Below are positions 1 to 13,150 of a DNA stretch of 64,000 nucleotides, piece after piece. Under the pieces are notes generated by a model. The model was given only the letters and a program-made list of their open reading frames with translations, ran no database searches and was not told where the DNA came from. The stretch spans positions 9,950,332 through 10,014,331 of the forward strand of contig OX393566.1 of the NCBI GenBank assembly GCA_947652115.1. Direction: 5' to 3'. The stretch comes from Blastomussa wellsi. Taxonomy: Eukaryota; Cnidaria; Anthozoa; Scleractinia; Plerogyridae. How positions within the stretch are numbered: the stretch's first letter is position 1; each line of letters starts with the position of its first letter. The position numbers and the translations under genes were made by a program.

Positions 1-12
1 GCCACCACTGAG

Positions 13-3000
13 ATGACGCCAGCTATAAATACGGAGGTTAGCAGCTCTCCCAAGGATCCCAAAGCCACAGATTTCGCCCCTGGCATGTTCGCGGATGGAA
101 TTTCATCAACACCGTTGACTGGTAATGGTCTCAGGGAAGCTTCTAGGGAAAGCAGTCATGGAGTCTCTGAAGCTCAGTCCCCTCAGCTAGCAGAACGTAC
201 CTTTCAGAATGTTATCGAGTTACAGCAGAAACAAAATGAGACAATTATTGCGACGCACCAACAGTTAACGGCTGCTATGACACTGCCTCAACCAACAATA
301 ACTAAGTTCACAGGTGACCCAATCGAGTACAAGACCTTTGTTATGGCCTTTGATACACGTATCCGCTCCAAGGCAACTACCAGCTCTGATCTCTTGTATT
401 ATCTAAATCAGCATCTCGAAGGTGAACCGGCGGACCTTATTCAAGGATGTTTACACATGGCCCCAGAAGCAGGTTACACGGAAGCCAGACGACTGCTTCA
501 GAAAGAATACGGGGACCCGTACAAGATTTCCACTGCTTACCTCAACAAAATCATCCACTGGGCTCCTGTTAGATATGATGACAACCAAGGCTTGAAGCGA
601 CTGTCAATATTCTTGACAAAGTGTAACATTGCTATGAAGAGTATTTCATACATGCGTGTGCTCGATCATGCACCAAATATGCAGTCGGTAGTCTCCAAGC
701 TCCCAGCCAACTTGTAAGCTAAATGGAGAGATCAGGTGCTAAAGAAGAAGAGAAGGGAAGATGGTGTATCATGTTTTGCAGATCTTGCTGAATTCGTGGA
801 GTATGCGTCAGAGTCTGCCAATGACCCAGTGTTCGGCAAAGAAGCCCTGAGCAAGAGTAAGGAAGATGTTAAACCCAAAGAAAAGGAACCGCCCAGTAAG
901 GGGAAAAGGCCACCAAGGAAACCAGTAGTTCCATGGAGACAAAAGGAAACCAGTTTTGTGACGACACCACTCGGAGCCGTTAAGCCCCCAGCTGTATACG
1001 GGGCCGGGCCTCCAATTTACTATGGTCACCCCCCATGTCACCTTTGCAGCCGTACTCATGATTTGGATGACTGTGATTTATTCAACAAGAAGACACCAGA
1101 ACTTAAGAGAGCCTTCTTGAGAGAAAGAAACATGTGTTTTGGATGCTACGGAACGAACCACATCTCAAGGAACTGCCCAAACAGACGGAAATGTAAATAC
1201 TGTGGACGACTGCATCCCTCAGCCCTTCACATTAGTGGGTTCCAAATTCCACCAAGGGACAATAGTAAACGAGAGAATGACAAGGCAGTAGGCAATGCCT
1301 GCACCAACCTTCAATCAACCTCCTGTAATACCGCTAGACCTGCAGAATCAGTTGTGCTTCATGCCATTCTACCCGTATGTGTAAAGAAGAAAGGCAGCAA
1401 TGAGACTATCACCACGTATGCCTTCTATGACAATGGCAGCAGTGGTTGCTTTCTAACTGAGAGTCTTAGAGAGAAGATGGGCGTTGGTGGCGAAAGGACA
1501 CAGTTACAGCTGGGCACCATGCATGGCCAAAGGTTGATTACCACCACTGTCGTCTCCGACTTGGTGGTGACGGACATGGAAGGCAAGAATCCAGTTAAGC
1601 TACCACAGTCTTACACAACATTCGAAATACCAGTGACCGAACAGCAGATTCCTACCCCTGAGGAAGTCAAACGGTGGGAGCATCTTCGCAGTGTTGCCGA
1701 GAAGATGCCTGAGTTCATACCAAACTTGGAGATTGGCCTATTAATCGGCAGTAATTGTCCTGCAGCTATGGAACCTCTAGAGGTTGTGCCAAGTGGTGAC
1801 AAGGGACCATATGCAATGCGATTGCGCCATGGCTGGACTCTGTCTGGGCCTTTGTATGTAGAGAACATTTCAAGTCCTGGCAATGTTACTTGCCACAGAA
1901 TCACGGTACGGGAAGTGGAGTCAGTCAAAGAGGTGATATCACCCCAAACCATACAGCAAATGTTTGAACTAGATTTCAATGATCACAAGTCTAGCCCTGA
2001 TGAATACGGCTACTCCCAAGAGGACAAGAAGTTCATCAGCAGGATAAAGGAAAATGTCCACCATCGCGACGGCCATTATGTAATACCACTTCCATTCAGA
2101 GACCCTCAGGTGACAATGCCAAACAACCGGGTACAAGCGCTGAAACGAGCAACTTGGCAGAGAAAGAAGATGTTACGTGATGAGAGCTACCGAAATGACT
2201 ATGTCAACTTTGTGAATGAAATGATTGCAAAGGGTTATGCACAACGAGTGCCAGATGACCGTCTGGAAGCTAGCCCTGGCAAAGTATGGTACCTACCGCA
2301 CCACGGTATCTACCACCCTAGGAAGCCTCAGAAGATACCTGTGGTCTTCGACTGTAGCGCTAGACACAAAGACACTTCCTTGAACGACCAACTAATGTCA
2401 GGCCCTGATCTTACCAACTCTCTGGTTGGAGTTCTTACACGCTTTCGCCAAGAGCCCGTGGCATTCATGGCAGATATAGAGGCGATGTTTCACCAGGTTC
2501 AGGTGCCCGATGACCAGCGTGACTTCCTCAGGTTCCTATGGTGGCCCGATGGCAATTTGGAGTTGCCCATCCAAGAATATCAGATGACAGTGCACCTCTT
2601 TGGAGCAGCTTCCTCCCCAAGCTGTTGCAACTTTGCATTGAAGGAGACTGCTAAGGACATGGAACATGAAAGTGGTCCACTTGCAGCGGATACTATCCGC
2701 CGAAATTTCTATGTAGATGATTGTCTTCGTTCAGTTGAAGATGAACAGACGGCCATTGAGCTTATCCAAGGTCTACGTCAAACATGCGAGCACGGAGGTT
2801 TCAATTTGACAAAGTTTATAAGCAATAGTCGTGCTGTTCTGGAATCTGTCCCAACGGAGAAGCGTTCTAAGGAAGCTAGAGACCTTGATCTGGGTTACGA
2901 CCGCCTGCCTGTGGAACGCGCCCTTGGTGTGCAGTGGTGCGTGGAATCTGACGTCTTCAAGTTTCGTATAGTTGTTAATGATAAGCCGCCAACAAGAAGG

Positions 3001-5445
3001 GGCATCTTATCTGTTATCTCGTCAATTTATGACCCATTGGGCTTTGTCTCGCCATTCACGCTTCCAGCCAAGAAGATACTTCAGGACCTTTGTCGTGAAG
3101 ATATCGGATGGGATGACACCATTCCTGATCAGTACCAAACTAGATGGGCCAAGTGGCTAAGTGAGCTTCCTCTGCTGGAGAGATTCAAGGTAAACAGATG
3201 TGTCAAGCCGCCAGAGTTCGGAACCGTGACCTCCCAGCAGGTGCATCTCTTCTCTGATGCAAGTTCTATGGGATATGGAACTGTTGCTTATCTAAGGCTG
3301 TGTGATGACAGCAATCGCGTTCACTGTACATTCCTAATGGGGAAAGCACGTCTCGCACCGATAAAGTCAGTCACAATACCGCGTCTCGAGCTGACAGCTG
3401 CTACCACATCCATCCGAGTTGGAGAAATGTTGAAAAGAGAGGTGGATGGCAACCCAGAGTTTGTGTACCATACAGATTCCACCACTGTGTTGCGCTATAT
3501 TGCTAATGAACAGCAACGGTTTCATGTGTTTGTTGCAAACAGGGTGCAGCTTATCCGTGACCATTCACACCCGAATCAGTGGAAGTATGTAGACAGTAAG
3601 GAGAATCCGGCAGATGATGCTTCAAGGGGCCTTAATGGACTTGCTCTTTTAGAAGGGCAGCGTTGGTTAGAAGGTCCAGAATTCTTATGGAAACCCGAGA
3701 GCGAGTGGCCGCAACAACCATTCACGTTGGGCCAAGTCCCAGATGATGATCTAGAAGTGAGGAAGGTAACGATAAGCAGTGCAGTCAGCGTTAATCAAGT
3801 GGATAACGCCACAATCAAGCTGATCAATAGTTTTTCTGATTGGCATCGTTTGCGAAGGGCCGTAGCCGTGTTCCTGAGAGTTAAAGAGACATTGCGAAAT
3901 CGGCGTAACAAACGTTTAGATGTCAAGAGTGGAGCCACAAGTAGCGACAGAAACCCTGCAGACCAGAGATCACCTGCAACGACCGAGGAAGTCAAGTTTA
4001 AGAGTGCCGAAGACTTAGTGCCATACTCACCTCTTACTGCACAAGATCTAACGACAGCTGAATTAGCTATTCTGAAGTTTGTACAGGCTTCAGCCTTTAG
4101 CAAGGAAATCCACGCGCTCAAGGAAGGCGAGAAGAATAAGCTGCGAGGGCAGAAGAAAGGAGGTATAAAGAATGACAGTCCCATTCGTCGCCTCGACCCT
4201 TTCCTAGACAAGGGCATCCTCAGAGTTGGAGGTCGACTCAGACGTGCAGATTTCCCACTCGAGACGAAGCACCCAGCAATTTTACCGCGAAAGAGTCATG
4301 TTACCACTCTACTCATCCGTCACGCTCATAAACGGTTGGGCCATGCTGGACGTAGCCACGTCATTGCAAACCTTCGAGAGAGGTATTGGATCATCAAAGT
4401 TAATGCAGCAGTGCGCCATGTACTCTCAAAGTGTGTCTTCTGCCGCCGCAACCACGGCAAGCCAGGTGAGCAAAAGATGGCTGATCTACCCAAGGATCGC
4501 ATCTCTCCAGCACCGCCATTTACATACACGGGTGTCGACTACTTTGGCCCCTTCTTAATTAAAGAAGGACGCAAGGAAGTGAAGAGGTACGGTGCCATCG
4601 TTACATGTTTGGTCAGCCGAGCAGTCCATATTGAAGTCGCAAGTACCCTCGAGTCAAGTTCATTTATTCAAGCACTTCGGCGCTTCATTGCACGACGTGG
4701 CCCAGTGAGGGAAATGAGAAGCGACAACGGCTCAAATTTTGTCGGCGCACGAAATGAACTGCTCCAAGCTATACAAGAGATGGATCATGAAGAAATCAGA
4801 GCCAAGTTACAGAGAGAAAACATTGATTGGATCTTTAACCCACCCGCTGCCAGCCACATGGGCGGCGTGTAGGAGCGCCAGATCAAGTCTACAAGGAAGA
4901 TTCTTGCTGGCTTAATGGATGAGTATGGTCATTGCCTGGATGAAGAATCGTTCCGCACCCTCCTGTGTGAAGTGGAGGCTGTTATTAACTCTAGGCCCTT
5001 GACGACAGTGTCTGGAGAACCCGACGATCTTGAACCGCTTACTCCCAATCATATCCTGACGAGCAAGTCAACTGTCATCCTGCCACCCCCAGGGGAGTTC
5101 CAGAAGAACGATGTATACATGCGTCGTCGATGGCGAAGAGTGCAATATTTGGCAAATCTATTTTGGACTCGGTGGAAGAAGGAGTACCTCGTCGTGATGC
5201 AGGAAAGGCGCAAATGGCAACATCCCCAGCGTAGCCTGGTAGAAGGGGATGTCGTGATAATCCGAGAAGAGAATGTCCCACGTAATGCCTGGTCGTTGGC
5301 CCTCGTTGTGCGAGTAGAGCCGGATGCCCAAGGCCTTGTCAGATCTGTTGTCGTCAAAACGCGAGAAACTACGCTTAGAAGACCAATCAACAAGCTTGTC
5401 CTGATCCTGCCCAAGGAGGAACAGGAAGGAGATCAGGAGAAGTAA
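13..5445 (+). pseudogene. BEL/Pao LTR retrotransposon gag-pol, broken by two in-frame stops
   Basis: A single reading frame runs from the ATG at 13 to the TAA ending at 5445 and is broken only by TAA at 715-717 and TAG at 4870-4872, with no frameshift between. Domain order is that of the BEL/Pao group: a Gag region, cysteine/histidine knuckles around 1036-1230 (CHLC, CFGC, CKYC), an aspartic protease with DNGSS near 1430, reverse transcriptase with FMADIEAMF and the catalytic YVDD near 2710, RNase H with SDASS near 3255, the integrase zinc-binding H-H-C-C near 4320-4445, the integrase core with SDNGSNF near 4720, and a C-terminal integrase-associated domain at 4915-5445. The second stop falls at a strongly conserved integrase position near the catalytic glutamate. 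The copy is therefore probably not autonomous. The 5' LTR lies outside the window. Confidence 0.93.
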
Positions 5446-5475
5446 ACGCCCCCCCGGACGTTTAGGGGCCGGGAA

Positions 5476-5997
5476 TGTCACGGCCGCATTGCGCGTGACA
5501 CTGCGTTACATGACAGAAACTTACGTTGCGGTGGCTTGGGACCGAGCGGTCCCGGATTACCACGCTAGTTGAACGTTTCAGAACGTTTTTCGCTGAGTTA
5601 GTCATTCGAGTTGAACATTTCTACGGCTAAAAGGTATCAAGGAACGGATTAAGGGATAAGGTTTATGTCATTAACGGAACAAGGACACAGATGTAAGTTT
5701 TCAGAGTTACTGTTTCGCCTTATTGTATTGTAATTTCGTATCGCATCGAGCTCGCCTTTGTAATATTAGGTTTTCTGTTTTTCCTTTAGTTTTCTTTACC
5801 GCATCGCACCATCGCATCGCATCGCATCGCATCACATCAGTTATTTCACATTGTTGTTAGTCGCATCAGTTACATCGCTATTAAGTTCCGATTGCATTAT
5901 CAAGGCATTGTTCACAAGGAATCGTTTGTAAGGAATCTAGGAATCAATGGTAGCGTGTACAAGAATTTCTGTAAATTAAACTAAAGTTGTGTTTACA
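5476..5997 (+). repeat. Probable 3' LTR of the BEL/Pao element
   Basis: A purine-rich tract at about 5465-5475 follows the pol stop and is followed at once by TGTCACGG, a typical TG start of an LTR. A plausible ...ACA end lies at 5997. The segment holds a TCGCA pentamer microsatellite near 5805-5835. The matching 5' LTR is outside the window, so the 3' boundary is an estimate. Confidence 0.55.
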
Positions 5998-6137
5998 TTG
6001 TACGGCTCATCGATTTGCAAGGTCCTGAGGCAGTTCTGCCGCCTCAGTCTGTAGGTATGACGTAAGAGAAACAGCGAGCAGGAATAAGCTGCGTGCTTAT
6101 AGCCAATCAAAATCGAGCTGGTGACACCAATGTATAT

Positions 6138-6935
6138 AACCTTTACTATTTTATTCCTGATCTTTATGATCAAGCTGAAACTTCTATCCTCGATCAACTG
6201 TGGTTGTCTAGCCCTGAGGCCTTCCAAGGAGAGTAGCTGTGTCGTGATGTCGCTTGCTTCTGAAGACCAGTGTCGCCTAACCTACAGCTGTAAATGCCGC
6301 TGTCGTTTTCTTTTTGCGAAAAACTGTTTTACTACAGGCCTATAACTGGACTTTCTCAAACTCATTAATAATTCATCACGTTAAAACAAAGGAAATCAGA
6401 ACCGTAACGGTGGTTTGGAAATGTGATCTTAATTAGCATAGATTTTTATGATTTTATTTCTCCGTTTTCTCCGTTGTTTTAGTTTCGATTGAGAAGATAT
6501 ATCAAACACTCGAGACAGTGTTTGATCACATTTCAAAACACCTCGAAGTTCGTCAAAAATACTCCGCTGCGCGTCGTATTTTCAAACTCTCTTCTCGGTG
6601 TTTGGAAATGTGATGAAACACTGTCTCTCATGTTTGATATATTACATCGTGGAGCTCCGTAGGCAAAAGTTTGCGAGCGGTGAAGACCGCATGCTGAGGG
6701 AAGGTTCCCGTGGTAAAATCTGAGCCCTCAGAAATGCAATTTCCTGTATTCTGAGTCACTTTCATGCTAAATTTATCCTGTATTCTGTATTGACTAGTAG
6801 GTAAACGAACAACTTTCCAATGTCGCGATCATTATTCAGTGTTTATTGTGGCGCTGTCACATTTTAGGCGCGTGATCATGCCACTTGTCGCTGTTTAGAA
6901 ATCCCCATGCCACCAGTTCTCAGGGCAGTGTCGCA
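6138..6935. repeat. 0.8 kb repeat, copy 1, with internal hairpin
   Basis: This stretch is nearly identical to 7628-8436 in the same orientation. It contains a long imperfect hairpin at about 6497-6653, whose arms both carry ATATCAAACA and AGACAGTGTTT motifs. Shorter pieces of the family recur at about 34606-34661, 34905-35010 and 35060-35165. There is no coding potential; the short ORFs inside are not conserved between copies. Confidence 0.8.
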
Positions 6936-7627
6936 CGTCGATTACAGGACGTACCATAACAAGCTAACCTCTATTTTTAAATCGCCGCCATGATGTTTTG
7001 GCTTCGGCTTCGACACAGACCAAACAATCGTGGGCCTCTGGCACGAGATCCGTCCCCAGTACTCCCCAAACTTCCCAGAATACTGTTGAAAGAGGCTACA
7101 GAGTACAGCCCCTTTGAGCACGGGCTCAAAGTTCATGAGCGATTTTATTACCGATTTGGAAAAGCAGATAAGAATTTAATCTGAGAACAGTAAACAATAA
7201 ATTATTGGCCAATTTAACAGTAAACACTGAAGGTCACTTAAACATGAGGGCAAATAACATTAAACACTAAACCCCATGCACACCATCGGATACTGTTGAG
7301 TTTATCTGACGTCACCACTGCAATGAAATCGTGTTTCATTCTATAAATCACTTTCACTTTTAAAGTTGGATCTTTCCATAGCCTACAGGCTACTTTTTCC
7401 ACAGTTCACTTAAATACTTATTTATTTGCTGTACATTGTTGCAGTCTCATCTGTAACTACTATAAAACTCATTTGGTTCAAAGATGTTTGACTCATTGGT
7501 TATAAAAAGACATATCCACCGAATTGCAGACCAATTCTCTGTAATTTCTTCAAACCAACTCAGTTAGGAAACAAGGACCATGCGCATATAATTAATAAAT
7601 TTTGCAATTTTCTGGCTTTATCGTTAA

Positions 7628-8436
7628 TAACCTTTACTATTTCATTCCTGATCTTTATGATCAAGCTGAAACTTCTATCCTCGATCAGCTGTGGTTGTCT
7701 AGCCCTGAGGCCTTCCAAGGGGAGTAGCTGTGTCGTGATGTCGCTTGCTTCTGAAGACCAGTGTCGCCTAACCTACAGCTGTAAATGTCGCTGTCGTTTT
7801 CTTTTTGCGAAAAACTGTTTTACTACAGGCCTATAACTGGACTTTCTCAAACTCATTAATAATTCATCACGTTAAAACAAAGGAAATCAGAACCGTAACG
7901 GTGGTTTGGAAATGTGATCTTAATTAGCATAGATTTTTATGATTTTATTTCTCCGTTTTCTCCGTTGTTTTAGTTTCGATTGAGAAGATATATCAAACAC
8001 TCGAGACAGTGTTTCATCACATTTCTAAACACCTCGAAGTTCGTCAAAAATACTCCGCTGTGCGTCGTATTTTCAACTCTCTTCTAGGTGTTTGGAAATT
8101 GATGAAACACTGTCTATCATGTTTGATATATTACATCATGGTGCTCCGTAGGCAAACGTTTGCGAGCGGTGAAGACCGCATGCTGCGAAGGGGCTTGAGG
8201 AAAGATTCCCGCGGTTATATCTGAGCCCTCAGAAATGCAATTTCCTGTATCCTGAATCACTTTCATGCTAAATTTATTCTGTATTCTCTATTTACTAGTT
8301 GGTAAACGAACAATTTTCCAATGTCGCCATCATTTTTCAGTGTTTATTGTGGCGCTGTCACATTTTAGGCGCGTGATCATGCCACTTGTCGCTGTTTAGA
8401 AATCCCCTTGTCGCCAGTTCTCAGGGCCGTGTCGCA
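7628..8436. repeat. 0.8 kb repeat, copy 2
   Basis: This is the direct repeat of 6138-6935, about 1.49 kb downstream, with small indels and substitutions. The same hairpin is present at about 7985-8143. The 0.7 kb between the copies has no recognisable gene. The pair could be terminal direct repeats of a non-autonomous element or a tandem duplication with an inserted spacer. Confidence 0.8.
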
Positions 8437-9067
8437 TCCCTTGGAAGGTCTCACCCCTGGCTTCAAACAGTAAGATTGAAATAAAGCGAAACGCTTGCCT
8501 TATTATCCTTTGAGATTTGGCCAGTGTCTTCCTCTATGGGATGTTCTGCGGGTTTTGCCGGGTGTTCTTCGCGTTTTGCCGCTTTGCATACCAGTGAGGA
8601 AGAGAAACTGTTTCCATAAAACACTCGTGTGAAAGCAGAGCGAAGGCTTAATAATCGGTGCATCGTGTCCCGATTGATCCAATTGTCTACTAGGAATGTT
8701 CAAAATTCGTTTAACTTTCTTTTCACTTAGTTATAAGCATTACGAAGGTGAAATTCCGTAGTAACAATCTGGAAAATTACACATCCTTTAACCTGATGCT
8801 GAGATCGGAAGCATTCCGAGTCACGAGACGGATACACGCGGCGATAATGACATCATGTCATGTCACGCGCTTGGGCAGATTTCACAATATTTAAGCTTCC
8901 ATTTTGGGAATCCCTTCATTTCTGCATGCACTGGGCGCAAATATAAAACAAGCGCAAAACACGAAAAGAGCATTTCTTTTTTTTATCTTTGAACCAGTTA
9001 CCTCGTCAAACTTTATTTCGGCAGCAAATAATTCGATCGCTGAATTTGGTAGATCGCAGCTTTCGAT
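8437..9067. other. Upstream region of the MFS transporter gene
   Basis: No gene is recognised. A TATAAA at about 8942-8947 lies about 120 bases before the start codon of the transporter and is a candidate core promoter. There is no independent support for transcription initiation here. Confidence 0.3.
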
Positions 9068-12000
9068 ATGGCATTGAGCAAGACCAACATTGCCGTGATT
9101 CTACTGGTTGGCTTTGTCAATTACCTCGAATGGGCTGTAGTTATGGCTTCATTATATCCATACATCCGTTCTGTAAGTAATTTATTTCAGCTTCACTCTC
9201 AACGATTACATTACAGTATAATAATTATTACTATACATTACAGTAATAAATTATAATAATTGTTGGGAGGACATAATTGCTGGCGAGCGTTAGCGAGGCA
9301 GCACACTATTCTTTTCAATAGGGAAAAAAATCAAAAATTTTTCGGATGTAAGACTCGAAGCCTGCGCAGTAGACTATTATCCGGGACCATTGAAACGACA
9401 ATCATGCGCACATCACATGGCTGTCATATCATCCGGGATCCACGCCTGAGACCACTTTGCACGTGAGAATTTTACGCACGCTGTCAGACGCTTTCGAGAT
9501 GCCGTTGACATTGCCAATTGTTGCCATAAAACATGTACATGAGCATTTTCTAAATGTCTTCATTTTCTTGTGAATTATTCATCAAGGTCACGAACGGTTA
9601 ATAGGGAGCGTAAGCAAACCACGACGGCTACGTCAACGAGAACGTCGCTGAACCAAAGATTTAATGAGCAATACAATAGCTCTACACGTGCATTATTAAT
9701 CTTTGTACATTTCGTTGCCGTCCTCTGCAAAACAACAACGTAAAATGACCAAATTCTGAGTTTTGTGGAGAACGTGAAACTCAACGGCTAAATTTTCGTT
9801 TTTCTGTTTGAAAATAAACGCCATCCTTATATTTTCTGATAGCGCTACGTCTGAAAGCGATAGGCGCACTGAATGCATCAAGACAAAAACGGAAATCATT
9901 TTTAACCAGTCGTCGTCCTCGCCGTTGCCGTCGTCATTGCCTAAGCTCCCTAATGATAAATCTCGAGCAGGAAAAGATATCAATTTGTGTTTGGCTGCTT
10001 TCCTGTATGATCACTATTTGCCGATTAGAAATATGCAAATATGAAGCGTTTTTATCTCCCGCGGGAATACACTGTCTGCTTGCTCCAAGTTATTGAGAAA
10101 GCTTTCTGGGTGGAGAAATAGACGGTAAAGTTATTGCTCTTTCACTGCCTTTATCTTCAGTTACCATTTCCTTTTTCAGGGAAACGTCTTTAAATTCAAT
10201 TCTCAGGCTTCAAACTGAAAGCTTCTTGTGTCTTCGCGGCACGTGATGAATTTATTTGTCGGCGAAATGATAACGCACACATTAGCAAAACATTTTGACC
10301 AGTTGTTGACACTCAATACGTTTAGCGGTTGAGAGTTTCGAGTGAATGCAAAAGAACTTTCTCGCAAATTCTGTCTTGCAAAGGTAGACTATTTTCTGTC
10401 CCAATTAACTTTAGACGCGTTATGGAACTTAAGGTGGCTCGATCGGATTTTTTAGTGACGATACCTTTCAACTTCGAGCAGCTAGTGTACCACCATAGAG
10501 TATCCGACAGAAAATCGATTGCTCCAAGTGCACTAGAGAAAGATCAAAGTTTCAGATGAAGTTAATTTTATCGTAATCGGAGTTACCATAGCAACGTAGT
10601 GACGTCATGCGCCACTTTACTCAAGACCGAATAACCTGTCATCAAGGGATAATTTTGGAAAACCCTTCCTGGATCTTTAACCTGGCATACTTTTCTTGAG
10701 GTCTACCAAATTTGAAGAATTTTTATAAGAGCGATTTCGAAAAAATTTACGGTCAAGTTTTAAGGTATTAAAATACAACAAAAACGTATTACTTCCTTAT
10801 TAAAAAGTTTGTTCACTAGGCCTGATGTAAGATGACTTTAGTCTGAAATAAATTGAACAGAATCCAATTACGTTTGGTGAAAATCTTAGAAAAATCGTTC
10901 TATTCGATTTCTGAAAACTTTGGCTTGAATATGAACTGGAGTGGAGTATTATTTTGCGTTTTCGTCAAAATTGACCCGTTATTTGAAAAGCGGTAGATAA
11001 ATCTTTTTACAAATTATTCTTATAGGTAGATTGACCAATATTTAATATAATCCCCGAGTTTCAACTTCATTGAAATATTCTAAGGCTGTCAATTTGTAGC
11101 CTTAACTTTGGTAAGCATTGCGCTTATTTTTCGGCTTGTCGCTTGTGGTTCTAATTATACCTATCCATTGTCTTGAATCTCCGTGCAACTGTACATTTCG
11201 ATGCGTCATGAATTCATATATCGTTACATGAATTAATAAGGCATTGAAATTTACAATTGCACGGAGATTCGAGACAACGGATAGGTATAATTAGAACCAC
11301 AAGCGACTAGACGGAAAATAAGTACAATGTTTACCAAAGTTGAGGTTACGAATTGACAGCCTTAGAATGTTTCAATGAAGTGTAAACTTCGGGATTATAT
11401 CAAATATTGGTTAATCTACCTGAAGAATAATTTTTAGAAAAATTTATATACCATTTTAATAAATATATATAGAGTCAATTTTGACGAAAACGCAAAACGA
11501 ACGATTTTGCTAAGATTTTCGCCAAAAGTAATTGGATGCTATTCAATTTATTTCAGACCAAAGTCAACTGACATGAGGCCTGGTGAACAAACGTTCTAAT
11601 AGCATCAAGGAACTAATACGATTTTGTTGTATTTTAACACCTTAAAACTTCTCCATAAATTTTCTCGAAATCGCTCTTATAAAAATTCTTCAAATTTGGC
11701 AGACCTCAAGAAAACTATGTCAGGTCAAAGATCCAGGAAGGGTTTTCCAAAATTATCTCTTGGTGACAAGTTATTCGGTCTTGAGTAAAGTGGGGCATGA
11801 CGTCACTACGTTGCTATGGTAACTCCGATTACGCTGAAACCTATTTCATCTGAAACTTTGATCTTTCTCTAGTGCACTTGGGGCAATCGATTTTCTTTCA
11901 GATACTCTTTGGCGTTACACCAGCTGCTCAAAGTTGAAAGGTATCGTCACCCAAAAATCCGATCGATCCACCTTAAGGTATCACTTGTCTTAAAATCGCG

Positions 12001-13118
12001 CTGGGATGCTAATTAATAATACAAATCGATGCCCGGCCGACGACATGAAAATATGTTCGCACTAAAATAGAAGACAAATACTCAGCACATGAAAATGATT
12101 CCATAAATTGTGTATTTACCGAAGATACATGTAGCGGGAAAAGCGGCACCAACTCTAAACTGCAGTGTTCTGACCAGTGAGATGTTGTTTTAAAGTCATT
12201 GCGTTACGCACTCATGAAATGATTACATTCGAAATGCGGGTCGAAGTGCTCACAGCTAGCCTTTTAAAAATTTCCCTTAGCCGTTCAGCCTTTTTCCTCC
12301 AGCTCTAACGCCAGCACTTACTTTCACATTGAAACCCCTAGTTAATAAGTAATTTTCATATCGATAATTAGCTAGGATAAATATTAAATTATTATTATTG
12401 AATGTCATTCAAGGAAATCAAATTGAGTGATGCAATTTTGCTGGGACGGGTTTTTCATATTTTCTAGAATTTAATGTTTTTTATTTTTCATTTGAGTATA
12501 GAGTTTGCTTACGAAATCTCTAAGAATAATTGGTTTGTAATTTGCAAGAATAAATGTATTGCCTCATGAATAGCATCGTATAGTTAAATTTCTTTGCTAA
12601 ATCTTTATTGCATAGGTTAAACCCGAGCGGAAAAGTTGGTACTGAAATCAAAGTAACCAATTTTCGTTCTTTAAATTCGTATGCTAAATCTTTATTGCAT
12701 GGACCGTCGGTTAGGCCAAAAAGTTATTCTTCAATGGATGGATTGAGCTGTGGATTATTTCTTGCGCTGAACCATTTGATAACCTCTTTATCGAAGGAAA
12801 TTACAAAGCGGCAATCTTTGAATCTTGGTCAATCTTTTTCTCCACAATATAAGCAATCGTCATCTGGTTTGATGCCATATAGCGGCATAGCTCTTTTTTG
12901 GTAGCTATAATGCGATGAATCTGACATTCCTTTAAAGTGGTACTACGATGAAAAAATGTAAAAAATCTCTCGATCCAGCTCTCGCAATGCAACTCGACTG
13001 AAGTCGAATCTGGTAATGGCGGACAGTTTAAACAATAATTCATCGTTCAAAAAAACGGAATTATTTCGAACATTGAGGCGCAATAATTGGCATGGTGCAT
13101 TCTTGCCAATGAACACTG

Positions 13119-13150
<32 letters not shown>

